Assembly (NCBI GenBank): GCA_019637295.1
Contig: JAHBVX010000005.1
Span: 248,001 to 312,000, forward strand
Length of the DNA stretch: 64,000 nt
Reading direction: 5' to 3'
Origin: Polyangiaceae bacterium
GTDB taxonomy: Bacteria > Myxococcota_A > Polyangia > Polyangiales > Polyangiaceae
The translations under genes and the position numbers were made by a program. Under the pieces are notes generated by a model. That model worked only from the letters and a program-made list of their open reading frames with translations. It was not told the origin of the DNA and did no database searches. Positions 34,499-45,616 of the stretch are shown here, piece by piece (position 1 is the stretch's first letter; each line of letters begins with the position of its first letter).

Positions 34499-35794
34499 TC
34501 AGGCCCGACGGCTCGACGTGATGGGAGGCGGCGGCAGGCTGTCCGGGCCCGAGTCCGGCAACAGTTCGAAGCGAAAGTGCTGGAACAGGCTCTGCGACAG
34601 GGACAGCGCCGGGACCGCGAGCAACGCCCCCCACAGCCCGAAGAAGTGTTCGCCGATGATCAGCGACAGCACGACCAACACCGGGTGCACCTTGGCCGCC
34701 ACGCCGATGATCTTCGGATTGAGCAGGTTGGCCTCGATCTGGTGGATGCCGATGATCCAGGCCAACACCCAGAGCGCGGTCCACACGTCCTGGGTCAGCC
34801 CGATCAAGACCGCGGGGATGGTCGACAAGATCGAGCCGAAGATCGGGATCAGGCTGCCTACGCCGGCCACGATGGCCAGGATCGGCCAGTACTTCAGGCC
34901 AAACAGCCAGAACCCGATGGCGCTCAGGATGCCGTTGACCAAGCAGATCAGCAGCTGTCCCCGCACCACCCCCGACAGGCCACGCTCGATGCGAAAGAGT
35001 AGTCGATCGAAGCTGGCGCGAGCCTGCGGCGGCGGCAACGAGCGGAAGAAGCCGATGATCTCCTCGCGGGTGTGGATCAAATAGGCTGCGACCATCAGGG
35101 TCAGGAAGAAGAGGAATATCCCCCGCGCCGTGCGGCTGATGATCTGTTGGCCCACCCGGATGAGCTCGAGCACGTTGCGCTTCACGTAGCCAACGAAGGT
35201 CGCCATGCTCTCGTTGGCCAGCTCGGACACGCTGAACTGCTCGTCCGCGTCCCGCTGCTGAGGCGTGACCCGCCAGCGCTTCGGACCATCCTGGACGATG
35301 TCCACTCCCGAGCCGAGGTCCACGGCAAACGAGCCGTCGTCCTTCTTGGTGACGGAGAACGCTGGCTGGCGCTCCTCGGGCTCCTTCGGGTGGGGCTCGA
35401 TGCGATCGATGAGGCCGCGCACCCAGGTCTCGGCCCGCGGAGCCCACTTCGAGTTGAGCTCCCGACCGATGCTCGGGGCGTCCCGCGCCAGCGTGGCGGC
35501 CTCCTCGTACAGCCGAGGGGCCATCGCCGCGACCGACAAGTAGATACCGCCGAGGGTGACGACGTACACCAGGATGATCGCTACCGCCCGAGGGACGCGA
35601 ACCCGCTCGCACAGGGCAACCAAGGGCGTGAGCACGAAGGCGATGATGAGCGCCAGGATGAACGGCAGCAGCACCTCGCGCACGGACACGAGCAGGGTCA
35701 CCACGGCCACCAGGCTCACGCCGAGAAAGGTGAGCCGCCGGCGGTTCCAGCCGCCGGCCAGCACTGGCTCGTCGATGATCCTGGGCTCGGTCAT
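34499..35794 (-). CDS. AI-2E family (PerM/TqsA-like) transporter
   Basis: 431 residues with the family's eight-span layout: two hydrophobic hairpins near the N-terminus (FLGVSLVAVVTLLVSVREVLLPFILALIIAFVLTPLV), a long, soluble middle domain from about residue 80 to 190 and five to six spans thereafter ending in GALLAVPALSLSQ. The family includes E. coli PerM/YdgG (TqsA) and Na+/H+ antiporters, and exports small molecules. The soluble loop is larger than in typical members, with a charged insert around residues 90-170. Substrate unknown. Confidence 0.85.
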   Translation of the reverse strand: MTEPRIIDEPVLAGGWNRRRLTFLGVSLVAVVTLLVSVREVLLPFILALIIAFVLTPLVALCERVRVPRAVAIILVYVVTLGGIYLSVAAMAPRLYEEAATLARDAPSIGRELNSKWAPRAETWVRGLIDRIEPHPKEPEERQPAFSVTKKDDGSFAVDLGSGVDIVQDGPKRWRVTPQQRDADEQFSVSELANESMATFVGYVKRNVLELIRVGQQIISRTARGIFLFFLTLMVAAYLIHTREEIIGFFRSLPPPQARASFDRLLFRIERGLSGVVRGQLLICLVNGILSAIGFWLFGLKYWPILAIVAGVGSLIPIFGSILSTIPAVLIGLTQDVWTALWVLAWIIGIHQIEANLLNPKIIGVAAKVHPVLVVLSLIIGEHFFGLWGALLAVPALSLSQSLFQHFRFELLPDSGPDSLPPPPITSSRRA

Positions 35795-35865
35795 GGTGCT
35801 CCCACGTCAGCGCGCGGGTCCACCGCAGACCGGGCCACTTGCGTAGCCCCGCGCACGGACCTGGC

Positions 35866-37620
<1,755 letters not shown>

Positions 37621-37793
37621 GTACTGTTTCTATGCCTCCGTGTCCGGGCGCGGCGTTCTCTGGCCTCGCGCACCCACCGAGTGGGGAGCGTGGGAGCGCG
37701 CGCAGCGACGCTACGCCCGGGGCCGCGTGAGGTACCGCACGGGCCTGGTCGAGTCAAACGGGAACTGCCCCGGATCGGCGCCCGACTCGCGCG

Positions 37794-38672
37794 CTAGCGC
37801 GGCGCCGCGCCGAGCTGGGGCGCGAGCCAGACGGCCAGGTGGCGGGCCGCGCGGTCGAGATCCTCACGGCTGAGCCGGCCCATCCGCGCGTCGCCATCGC
37901 CCTCGGCGGCCGCCTCGACGCGGCTCGCCCCAAGCTGGGTGAGCAGTTGGCCGAGCGCCGCGCCTTCACCGCCGCTGGCCCTCAGGGTCACTTCACCCGT
38001 CACTTGGGCCCGGAGCCGGCCGCTCGGCGGGGCCTCCCGGATGCCGAGGCGCGCCAGGGTGCCCTGGGCGCCCGGCCGCCACGCCGCCTCGATCACTCCG
38101 GGATCCCCGGTCAGCTCCAGCCCCCGCTCCGCCGAGAGCGCCCGCGAGAGTCGCTCACGGGACGACGCCGCGACCAGCGCGCCGTCCCTGGCTTGCCCAA
38201 ACGCCACGCCCGACACCTCGAGCACATCGCCGTCGAGGTGGACCGTTCGTCCCTCGGCAGCCAGCACCCGGGACAGGCCCTCGAGCACGCCGGTCTTGGG
38301 GAACAGTCCACCGACGACCAGCACCCAGTCGCCCTCGCCGGGGCCCACCGCGACCAGGACCTCCCGCAGATCGACCGCGAGCTCCACCCGGGTGGAGCCC
38401 TGCAGGCGCTTGCTCCGCTTGGGTTCGAGCTTCGTGGCCGCCGCCTCGTCCACCAGCGGCAACAGATGTCGTCGCACGGGCTCGTAGGCGATGACCTTCT
38501 CGGCGTCCACGCGCAGCGCCAGCCAGGCGTCCTTTGGCACGTGGTCTGCGGCGACCCGCCGATAGTGCAGTTTGTGGAAGTACAGACCCGCTCCCGCCGT
38601 GAGCGCGGCCGCGATCAGCGCGAAGAAGACCGCGAACACCACGCGGTAGGAGGTTCCCGAGCGAGTCTTCAT
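37794..38672 (-). CDS. Membrane-anchored protein of the interleaved family (1 of 3)
   Basis: 292 residues: cytoplasmic start MKTRSGTSYR, one membrane span (VVFAVFFALIAAALTAGAGLYF, residues 11-32), then a periplasmic domain that begins VPKDAWLALRVDAEKVIAYEPV and later has GALVAASSRERLSRALS. This combination of a strand-helix start (polar-hydrophobic repeat) and a late AASS-x-x-R-x-x-A helix recurs in the two lipoproteins at 38669 and 41677, so the three are probably related. It overlaps the end of the preceding gene by four bases. No catalytic motif and no named family; may be a substrate-like or structural protein of the envelope. Confidence 0.65.
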   Translation of the reverse strand: MKTRSGTSYRVVFAVFFALIAAALTAGAGLYFHKLHYRRVAADHVPKDAWLALRVDAEKVIAYEPVRRHLLPLVDEAAATKLEPKRSKRLQGSTRVELAVDLREVLVAVGPGEGDWVLVVGGLFPKTGVLEGLSRVLAAEGRTVHLDGDVLEVSGVAFGQARDGALVAASSRERLSRALSAERGLELTGDPGVIEAAWRPGAQGTLARLGIREAPPSGRLRAQVTGEVTLRASGGEGAALGQLLTQLGASRVEAAAEGDGDARMGRLSREDLDRAARHLAVWLAPQLGAAPR

Positions 38673-39613
38673 GGCATGGTCTCTGGCTCCGCGCGCTGCC
38701 GGTGCAGCGCGGCCGCGAGCATTTCAGTGGGCAGGACGAGGCGTAGCACGACTCGCTGTCCCACGGCCTCGACCGACAGCCGCCGCAGCGGCGCGGTCAG
38801 CTCGCCCCCGCCGCGCGTCACGGCCGTCGCCAGCTCGCCCAGCGCCCGCGCCAGCTCGATCGCCTCGGTCTCGTCCTGCACCGACAGCTCGAGCTCGGCC
38901 GTGAGTCTCTCCGAGTCGAGGTCCAGATAGCCGGACAGCTCACCCGCCGCGCGCAGCAGCCGCGTCAGGCGCACGCTGCGATCGTCGACCCAGCGCCCGA
39001 GCGCCGGCGCCCGGGCGGCCAGCGCCAGCACGCCCTTCGCCGGCGGCTCCAGGTGCGGATCGCCTTGTCGCTCCTCGATCTGCCGCTCGACGCTGTCGAT
39101 GGCCGCCGACGAGACCAGCACCACCACATCGTCGCCGGAGCGGTACAAGCGCGCCGGCTCCGCGCGCTTGGTGGCGCCGGCCCGCTGCTGACGCCGAACG
39201 TCCGCCCCCAGGTCGTGGGGCGGGCCGAAGCGCGGCGTCAGCGCGTAGCTCTGCGGGTCGAACGTGGCGAAGCGTCCGCGGAAGACCAGGACGTTGTCGA
39301 GAACGGCCAGCGTCCCCTCGGGCCGCACCGCGGCGAGCACGACGTCACTGCTCTGGAGCAGGTCGCCGAGCATGCGCTCGAGCTCCGGCTCGAGACCGCC
39401 GCGGCGACTCTGGGCTCGCAGCTCGTCGAGCGCTGCCTGCCCGAGCGCCGCGCGAATCTTGCCGAGATCGAGGCGTACGACCAGGTCCAGGTCAGCGGGG
39501 ATGGCGCTCGCCGGCGGCCCCAGCGCGGGCGCGGGCGGCGGCGGACCCACGCTGGCGCTAGCGCAGCCGAGCACGCCCAGTGCGCCCAGCTGGAGCGCGA
39601 GCCTGCGTTTCAT
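38669..39613 (-). CDS. Lipoprotein of the interleaved family (2 of 3)
   Basis: 314 residues with lipobox LGVLGC (Cys17) and a Pro-rich linker. The folded part begins IPADLDLVVRLDLGKIRAALG and later carries DDVVVLVSSAAIDSVERQIEE, matching the layout of the membrane-anchored protein downstream and the lipoprotein at 41677. Its start overlaps the cmk stop, and its own stop overlaps the next gene, each by four bases (ATGA), so it belongs to a tightly coupled cmk operon. Function unknown; position with cell-division-rate genes does not itself prove a link. Confidence 0.65.
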   Translation of the reverse strand: MKRRLALQLGALGVLGCASASVGPPPPAPALGPPASAIPADLDLVVRLDLGKIRAALGQAALDELRAQSRRGGLEPELERMLGDLLQSSDVVLAAVRPEGTLAVLDNVLVFRGRFATFDPQSYALTPRFGPPHDLGADVRRQQRAGATKRAEPARLYRSGDDVVVLVSSAAIDSVERQIEERQGDPHLEPPAKGVLALAARAPALGRWVDDRSVRLTRLLRAAGELSGYLDLDSERLTAELELSVQDETEAIELARALGELATAVTRGGGELTAPLRRLSVEAVGQRVVLRLVLPTEMLAAALHRQRAEPETMP

Positions 39614-40323
39614 GACGAGCTCTGTGCGAGACGCTCTGCCACGCCGAGCGCGTGGCCCACGATGCGCTCGACGACCTGCTCGATGTCGAGCTCCGAGCTA
39701 TCCACGAGCACTGCGTCCTCGGCTTGCCTGAGCGGAGCGATGGGGCGCATCGTATCGCGCTCGTCCCGAGCCCGCACCTCTTCGGTCACTCGAGCCAGAT
39801 CCGCCGGCGCTCCCTTGTCGCGCAGCTCCACGAAGCGCCGCTCGGCGCGCACCGCCGTGCTCGCGGTCAGAAAGAACTTCGCCTCCGCGTCCGGAAAGAC
39901 GACCGTGCCGATGTCGCGGCCCTCGAGCACCACACCGCCGTCGCGACCCGCCTGACGCTGCAGCTCCAAGAGCGCCTCACGCACCGCCGGGATCGCGCTC
40001 ACCTGGCTCGCGCCTTCGGCCACCTGCTGCGTACGTATGGCAGCGGAGACGTCCTCGCCATCGAGCAGCACGTGCCCGCCACCTCCGGGGCTCGCGTCGA
40101 AGCGGATCGCTCCCCGCCCCGCGAGCCCGAGCGCGAGCTCGCCGACGGCCGCTGTGTCCGCCCAGGACAGCCCCGCGCGTGTGGCCGCCAGTGCCACCGT
40201 GCGATAGAGCGCACCCGTGTCGACCAGTGTGTAGCCCAGGCGCTCGGCCACGCGGCGCGTGACCGTCGTCTTGCCGGCGCCCGCGGGACCGTCGATCGCC
40301 ACCACCGGCCGTGTGCGCCTCAT
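39610..40323 (-). CDS. cmk: Cytidylate kinase
   Basis: 237 residues, near the usual 220-230. Walker A is GPAGAGKTT (12-20); the CMP-binding region contains the expected DTGALYRTVA, and ISDRDIGTVVFPDA-like sequence ends with the Cmk hallmark ERR (RAERRFVELRDKG). It phosphorylates CMP and dCMP to diphosphates in the cytoplasm. It overlaps aroA by four bases, as in many bacteria where aroA-cmk are adjacent. Confidence 0.95.
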   Translation of the reverse strand: MRRTRPVVAIDGPAGAGKTTVTRRVAERLGYTLVDTGALYRTVALAATRAGLSWADTAAVGELALGLAGRGAIRFDASPGGGGHVLLDGEDVSAAIRTQQVAEGASQVSAIPAVREALLELQRQAGRDGGVVLEGRDIGTVVFPDAEAKFFLTASTAVRAERRFVELRDKGAPADLARVTEEVRARDERDTMRPIAPLRQAEDAVLVDSSELDIEQVVERIVGHALGVAERLAQSSS

Positions 40324-41669
40324 GACTCCACCTTGACCTCGGCGCCTAGCGCCCGGAGCGTGCCCGCGAAACGGGGAAAGCTGGTCGCGATGCAGTCCAC
40401 GTCGTCCACGATCGTGGTTCCGTCCGCCAGCAGCCCGAGCACCGCCGCGGTCATCGCGACGCGATGGTCGCCGCGGCTATGGACCCGGGCGGCCAGCAGC
40501 GGCCCGTCCGGGCGCCCTTCCATCACCAGTCCGTCGGGCTGCTCGGAGGCGTCGACGCCGAAGGCTCGCAAGACCTCGACGATCGCCGCGATGCGATCGC
40601 TCTCCTTCACGCGCAGCTCCGCCACGTCGGCGATCCGCGTCACGCCCGAAGCGCGCGCGCCGAGCGCGCAGGCGATGGGGATCTCGTCGATCGCACGCAC
40701 CGCCACCTCGCCGCCGATGTCGCTCGCCACGAGCCTGCTCGCTGCGACGGTGACCTCCCCTACGGGCTCGCCCAGGCGATCACCCTGGGGCGAGAAGCCG
40801 ACCTGGGCGCCGAACGCTCGCAAGACGTCGAGGATCCCCGAGCGCGTCGGGTTGAGCCCCGTGCGCCGGCAGGTGACCCGGCTGCCCTCGATCAGCGCCG
40901 CCGCGACCAGCAGGAACGCCGCCGCCGACAGATCCCCCGGCAGCTCGAGCTCGAAACCGCTGATCGCGCCTGGGTCCGCCGGCGGATGGAGGCTCACCAC
41001 GGCCCCGGCGCTGTACACCGGCAGCCCCAGGGCGCTGAGCAGGCGCTCGGTGTGATCCCGAGTGACGAGCCCCTCGGCGATCTCGGTGGGCCCGGACGCG
41101 TACAGCCCCGAGAGCAGCAGCGCGCTCTTGACCTGCGCGCTCGGCACCGGCATCGCGTACGCCAGCGGCTCGAGGCGCTCACGCTCGAGGGGCCCGATGT
41201 CGAGGGGCGCCGTGAGGTCCCCCGAGCGCGTGGGGTGAGCCCTGCCCTCCAGCCGACCGCCGCGTTGTCGCAGCGGTGCGACCACCCGGCCCATGGGACG
41301 CGACGACAGGGACTCGTCGCCGATCAGACGGGATGCGAAGTGCTGCCCCGCCAGGATCCCCGACAGCAGTCGCATCGTCGTCCCCGAGTTGCCGCAATCC
41401 AGCGCGCCCGCCGGAGCGGCGAGGCCATACAGGCCCTTGCCCGTGACGTGGACGGTGCCGTCGCCCGCGTCGTCGATGGCGATGCCCATGGCGCGAAAGG
41501 CCGCCAAGGTCGCGACGTTGTCCTCTCCGTAGGAGAACCCGCGTAGGGTCGAGCGTCCCCGCGCCAGCGACGCCAGCATCAGCGCCCGGTGACCGATGCT
41601 CTTGTCGCTCGGCACCGGAACGCTGCCCGTGAGGGGCCCCGGCTGGGGTTGTACGATCAGCCGCGCCAT
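40320..41669 (-). CDS. aroA: 5-enolpyruvylshikimate-3-phosphate synthase
   Basis: 449 residues, the typical length. It joins shikimate-3-phosphate to PEP in the aromatic pathway. Visible family motifs are PSDKSIGHRALMLA with substrate Lys23, LDCGNSGTTMRLL, and RDHTERLL; the C-terminal half has IPIACALGA and KESDRIAAI. The motif GNSGTT with Gly instead of Gly-Ala (LDAGNSGT) is the normal bacterial form, and I see no sign of the tolerant class II sequence at the other motifs, although class assignment by eye is weak. Eight bases separate it from the lipoprotein gene upstream. Confidence 0.95.
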   Translation of the reverse strand: MARLIVQPQPGPLTGSVPVPSDKSIGHRALMLASLARGRSTLRGFSYGEDNVATLAAFRAMGIAIDDAGDGTVHVTGKGLYGLAAPAGALDCGNSGTTMRLLSGILAGQHFASRLIGDESLSSRPMGRVVAPLRQRGGRLEGRAHPTRSGDLTAPLDIGPLERERLEPLAYAMPVPSAQVKSALLLSGLYASGPTEIAEGLVTRDHTERLLSALGLPVYSAGAVVSLHPPADPGAISGFELELPGDLSAAAFLLVAAALIEGSRVTCRRTGLNPTRSGILDVLRAFGAQVGFSPQGDRLGEPVGEVTVAASRLVASDIGGEVAVRAIDEIPIACALGARASGVTRIADVAELRVKESDRIAAIVEVLRAFGVDASEQPDGLVMEGRPDGPLLAARVHSRGDHRVAMTAAVLGLLADGTTIVDDVDCIATSFPRFAGTLRALGAEVKVES

Positions 41670-41676
41670 CGCTCGC

Positions 41677-42690
41677 TCAGGGAGCCTGGCCCGGGGTCAT
41701 CGTCGCCGGGATGACCTTCGGTTGCACCGGGATGCCCATCATGCGCGCGCCGCGCTCGAGCAGTCCCGCCATCGCCTCGCCGTCGAGGGCCGCGACGAAC
41801 TTCGTCTCGCGCTCCACGACCTGCGTCTCGAGCTTGCGGATCGGCTGCGGGATCCCGAGCAGATTGATCAGCCAACCGAAGGCCTGCGCGTTGTCCGCCA
41901 GTGCGCGCATCGTCTGCGAGCCTTGCTCGGCCTTCTCGTTGTCCGGGTAGGTGAGCGTCCCCGCCAGGTTCATGCCCGGCGGCTCGAAGTTGCCGAGCAC
42001 CCGGGCCGTCTCGAGCTCGTTCATGAACGGCAGGTGGGACCGCGCCGCATCCGGCAGCGGCTGCGCGCGCAGATCGAAGGCGGCGACCAACGCGGCGCCT
42101 GGCGTCTTGGCCAACTCTTCGAACCCCTCCGGCAGCGCGCGGCGCACGCGCCCTTCCTTGATGCGGTCGAGCGCGCGGCGGATGCCCGTCTCGTTGCCCA
42201 GGATCACCGTGCGCGCGGTGAGCACCACGAACCCCACGTTGCGCGAGGTGTACAGCTCCCGTCCGGCGTAGCTCGACTTGACGAGCGGCGCGCCGAGCGG
42301 CGTCTGCTGAGTGCCGTCGGCAGCGCCTTCGATCCGCGCGCGATCGAAGGTGCCGGTGGCCACCGCCGCGAAATCCGCGCCTTGCATGGAGTAGAAGCCG
42401 AGCACCATGCGCTCCAGATCCCGGGTGGGTTCGAAGCCGGCTGCAGGCGGGATGGGCGCGCGCGCCATGGTCGCGAGCCGCTCGCCGAAGGACGAAGCGA
42501 ACAGCGTCTTGGCGTCCCCGCTGACCACGCCCACGGCGCCCCCGGGCAGCAGCGCGAGCGGGTCCGCGTCGATCTCGGCGTCGGTCAGCGGACGCTCCGC
42601 CGTGTGCTCGATGATGACGTCCTCCTTCTTCGGACAGCCCGCGACCGCGAGCCCAACCCCCAGGGCCAGCCACAGCTCTCGCAGCCTCAC
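41677..42690 (-). CDS. Lipoprotein of the interleaved family (3 of 3)
   Basis: 337 residues with lipobox GLAVAGC (Cys19). The folded part starts DPLALLPGGAVGVVSGDAKTLFAS and contains VVLTARTVILGNETGIRRALDRIKEG, which is the same strand-turn-helix arrangement as in the proteins at 37794 and 38669. It overlaps the hisC stop by four bases (ATGA) and lies eight bases before aroA, so it is made with the aromatic/histidine enzymes. No enzymatic motif, no family name; probably an outer-membrane-facing or inner-membrane lipoprotein of unknown role. Confidence 0.65.
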   Translation of the reverse strand: MRLRELWLALGVGLAVAGCPKKEDVIIEHTAERPLTDAEIDADPLALLPGGAVGVVSGDAKTLFASSFGERLATMARAPIPPAAGFEPTRDLERMVLGFYSMQGADFAAVATGTFDRARIEGAADGTQQTPLGAPLVKSSYAGRELYTSRNVGFVVLTARTVILGNETGIRRALDRIKEGRVRRALPEGFEELAKTPGAALVAAFDLRAQPLPDAARSHLPFMNELETARVLGNFEPPGMNLAGTLTYPDNEKAEQGSQTMRALADNAQAFGWLINLLGIPQPIRKLETQVVERETKFVAALDGEAMAGLLERGARMMGIPVQPKVIPATMTPGQAP

Positions 42691-43766
42691 GACAGCACCT
42701 CGGCCAGGGCCGTGAGCAACCGATCGTTCTGCGCGGCGCTGCCCACCGTGATGCGCAGGAACGTCGAGTCGCCCAGGGGACGCACGATCACGCCCTTGCG
42801 CAGCAGCGCCTCGTACAGCTCGCGCCCTGGCCGGCGCGCGTCCACGAACACGAAGTTGGCCTGACTGGGCACGACCGTCAGCGGTAGCCGCCCGAGCTCC
42901 ACCTCCAGGCGACGGCGCTGCTCGGCGTTGAGCCTTCGACTGCGCTCCACGTGCTCGTGATCCTCCAGCGCCGCCAGCGCTGCCACCTGCCCGAGGGTGC
43001 CCACGTTGAAGGGCGCGCGCACCCGGTTGACGTAGTCTACGAGCTGAGCCGGCGCGACGGCGTACCCCACACGCAGCGCCGCCAGCCCGTACACCTTGGA
43101 GAACGTGCGCAGGACCACGAGCCGCTCACGCTCACCGCGCAGCTGCAGGCAGTCGGGATAGTCCGCCGCCTCCGCGTACTGCAAGTAGGCCTCGTCCATC
43201 ACCACGATCACCTGCGGCGGCAGCTCTCGGAGCAGTCGGGACACGGCCGCCCGGCCCACGTGCGTGCCCGTGGGATTGTTCGGGTTGGCCACGAACACCA
43301 GTCGCGTCTTGTCGTTGACCTTGGCGGCCATGGCCTCGAGGTCGTGGGTGAAGTCCCGCAGCGGCACGGCCGAGAAGGGCACGCCGTGCGCCAGGCACGC
43401 GAGCTTGTACACGACGAAGGAGGGCTCGGCGAACACCACGTGGTCGGCGCTGGTAGTGAAGGTGCGGATGAACAGCTCGATCAACTCGTTCGAGCCGTTG
43501 CCCGGCAGGACCTCGTTCATGGCCACGCCGTGCACCGCCGCGAGCTTCTCCCGCAGCGCGTAGGTGGCGGCGTCCGGGTAGCGGTGGAGGTCGGGCAAGG
43601 CCTGGCGCACGGCGTCGAGCGCGCGGGGGCTCGGTCCCAGCGGGTTCTCGTTCGACGCGAGCTTGACGGCGTCGGCCACGCCCAGCTCGCGCGCCAGCTC
43701 CTCGACTGGCTTACCCGCCTCGTAAGGAACCAAGGACTCTATGGTCGGGGTGACGAGCGGCCTCAT
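42687..43766 (-). CDS. hisC: Histidinol-phosphate aminotransferase
   Basis: 359 residues of PLP-dependent fold type I. The Schiff-base lysine is Lys224 (RTFSKVYGLAALRVGY), with the PLP-binding NPNNPTG near residue 161 and DEAY at 191. The final Arg region (FLRITVGSAAQNDRLL) matches the family's phosphate/substrate arginine. It makes histidinol phosphate in histidine synthesis; close relatives can also act on aromatic amino acids, which would fit its place between pheA and aroA. Confidence 0.92.
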   Translation of the reverse strand: MRPLVTPTIESLVPYEAGKPVEELARELGVADAVKLASNENPLGPSPRALDAVRQALPDLHRYPDAATYALREKLAAVHGVAMNEVLPGNGSNELIELFIRTFTTSADHVVFAEPSFVVYKLACLAHGVPFSAVPLRDFTHDLEAMAAKVNDKTRLVFVANPNNPTGTHVGRAAVSRLLRELPPQVIVVMDEAYLQYAEAADYPDCLQLRGERERLVVLRTFSKVYGLAALRVGYAVAPAQLVDYVNRVRAPFNVGTLGQVAALAALEDHEHVERSRRLNAEQRRRLEVELGRLPLTVVPSQANFVFVDARRPGRELYEALLRKGVIVRPLGDSTFLRITVGSAAQNDRLLTALAEVLS

Positions 43767-43824
43767 CTGACCCGAGCCTACGGTCTCGGCTCACGGATGT
43801 CGATTTGGTTTTCGGCCGGCGCGG

Positions 43825-44913
43825 TCACGGCGGGTTCGGAAAGGAGCCGAGCGGGCGGAGGTACTTGGTGGCGCGCTTGACGCTCTCGAGCGCGGTCACC
43901 ACCGAGCGATCGCTGATGTGGCCGCTGACCTCCACGTAGAAGACGTAGTCCCAGCTGGCCGCGTTCACCGGACGCGACTGCAGCTTCTTCAGGTTGATCC
44001 CCCGCTCCGCGAAGTGCCTCAGCACCTCGTACAGCGCGCCGGGGGCGTCGTCCACGCTGAACAGGACGCAGGTCGTGTCGTCCCCCGAGCGGCTGGCGGG
44101 CCGTGCGCCGGCGATGCCGTAGCGAAAGTGCGTGTCCGCGGCGTCACCGACGTTGGCACGCACCACGCTGAGCTCGGCCGCCTGGCCGCAGCTCTCGGGT
44201 ACCAGCGCCGCGCCGGACACGTCCGTGCGGGCAAGCTCCGCGGCCGCGACGGGCGAGCGAACGTCCACGATGGTCACCTGCCCGAGCTCGCGTGCCACGA
44301 AACGTTCGCAGGAGGCATGTGCCAGCGCCGTGGCGTACAGCTTGCGCACCTCCGAGAGCACGGTCGCGTGCCCCACCAGATCATAGGTCGCGGGCATGCT
44401 GCGCTCGGCGATCAGCGAGAGGCTGCTTTGTTCGAGCGCGTTGATCGAGGTCTGCACCAGACCATCCACCGAGGACTCGAAGGGGAACACGGCGAACAGC
44501 GCGCGACCGCGCTCGACCTCTTCGAGCGCCGCGCCGACGGTGGCGCACTCCACGAACACGGTCCCCGCGCCGAACTGGCGCTCGGCGACGGCGTGACAGA
44601 AGCCGCCCTCGGGGCCGAGATACGCGACGCGAGCCGGCTGCTCGATGCCCCGCGCCACCGCCAGCACCTCACGGAAGATCGAGCGCAGCCCCGCCGCGGG
44701 CAGCACGCCGGTCGACTCCGCTGCGATGGCGTCGAGGTGCGCCCGCTCGGCGGGGTCGAGGGAGACCGGCTCTCCCTCGAGCAGCCGGCAAATCTCACGG
44801 CTGGCACGGCCGCGCTCCTCGAGCACCCGCAGCAAGTCGCGGTCGAGCGCCTGCAGCCGCTTTCGCAGCTCGGCTAGCTCCAATTTTCGATCCGGCATCC
44901 GCTGCTCGGGCAT
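43825..44913 (-). CDS. pheA: Bifunctional chorismate mutase/prephenate dehydratase (P-protein)
   Basis: 362 residues from ATG 44913 (a second in-frame ATG at 44898 is possible). Three parts in order: an AroQ-type chorismate mutase helix (about 8-90, ELRKRLQALDRDLLRVLEERG), prephenate dehydratase (about 95-270, starting VAYLGPEGGFCHAVAERQFG) and a C-terminal ACT domain (about 280-355; TTCVLFSVDDAPGALYEVLRHFAERGINLKKLQSRP), which gives phenylalanine feedback control. Together they convert chorismate to phenylpyruvate. The normal ESRP in the ACT domain reads QSRP here. It is 58 bases upstream of hisC. Confidence 0.94.
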   Translation of the reverse strand: MPEQRMPDRKLELAELRKRLQALDRDLLRVLEERGRASREICRLLEGEPVSLDPAERAHLDAIAAESTGVLPAAGLRSIFREVLAVARGIEQPARVAYLGPEGGFCHAVAERQFGAGTVFVECATVGAALEEVERGRALFAVFPFESSVDGLVQTSINALEQSSLSLIAERSMPATYDLVGHATVLSEVRKLYATALAHASCERFVARELGQVTIVDVRSPVAAAELARTDVSGAALVPESCGQAAELSVVRANVGDAADTHFRYGIAGARPASRSGDDTTCVLFSVDDAPGALYEVLRHFAERGINLKKLQSRPVNAASWDYVFYVEVSGHISDRSVVTALESVKRATKYLRPLGSFPNPP

Positions 44914-44948
44914 CTTATCGCGCAGCCCCCCGGCTGCAACCGGACCGC

Positions 44949-45302
44949 TCAGGTCGTCGATGGCGCGGGCTTGTCGGCCTTGGGCTCGGCCTTGGCGGCG
45001 GGCGCCTCGGCAGCAGCGGTCTCGGTCGCGGCGGCCGGCGCTGCGGCGGGCTTGGCCGGGTCGGCCTTGGCGTCAGCGGTCTTCCCATCTTTCGCCGCCG
45101 GCGCTGGCGCCTCGGCCTTCTTGTTCCCGTAGCCGTCGGCGTACCAGCCGCCACCTTTGAGGATGAAGCCCTGGCCGCCGCTGACCATCCGCTTCGCGGC
45201 GCTCGCGTGGCAGTGAGGGCACTCGGTGAGCGGCGCTTCGCTGATGGGCTGCTCGGCCTCCCACTCGTGGCCACAGGCGGTACAGGCGTATTCGTAGGTC
45301 AT
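44949..45302 (-). CDS. FmdB-family zinc-ribbon protein with Ala/Lys-rich tail
   Basis: 117 residues. The first 45 form the family's zinc ribbon MTYEYACTACGHEWEAEQPISEAPLTECPHCHA (two C-x-x-C pairs), followed by the typical GGGW segment. The last 65 residues are an Ala/Pro/Lys-rich low-complexity tail, seen in many myxobacterial members. Function of the family is unknown (it was first noted in formamidase operons); a regulatory role is often proposed. It is divergent from smc, with 314 bases between the starts. Confidence 0.85.
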   Translation of the reverse strand: MTYEYACTACGHEWEAEQPISEAPLTECPHCHASAAKRMVSGGQGFILKGGGWYADGYGNKKAEAPAPAAKDGKTADAKADPAKPAAAPAAATETAAAEAPAAKAEPKADKPAPSTT

Positions 45303-45616
45303 GGGCGAGACTCGGTCGGTAGATGCGCCTCGATCACGGGGCTGTCAATTCTAAGCGTTCGACATTTCAGGCCTTGGACCGCAGCCGACCGAGCCAGCGG
45401 CTAGGGGCACGGATTTCCAGTTGTCAGACCCGGCCTCGCACTGTAGAAGTGTCCAGTGCCTGACGTGACCATACATCGCGTGCGGTTACGATAGGTGCAA
45501 GTGCCCGACGAGGGCCGCGAGACAATCGAAAACCCGGGCGCCCCCGGCCGGCGGCGGAGAGCACCCCGCTCCCCCCCCTGCTATACGTGGGAACGCGCTC
45601 GAAGAAGGACGGATCG
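45303..45616. other. Divergent intergenic region between the FmdB-like gene and smc
   Basis: No open frame with coding character was found here. It probably carries the promoters of both flanking genes; one candidate for smc is listed separately. No repeat, tRNA or strong hairpin was seen. Confidence 0.6.
45421..45449 (+). promoter_or_regulatory. Candidate promoter of smc
   Basis: TTGTCA (45421-45426) and TAGAAG (45444-45449) are spaced by 17 bases, about 170 bases before the smc start. The match is fair and by eye only. Confidence 0.3.
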
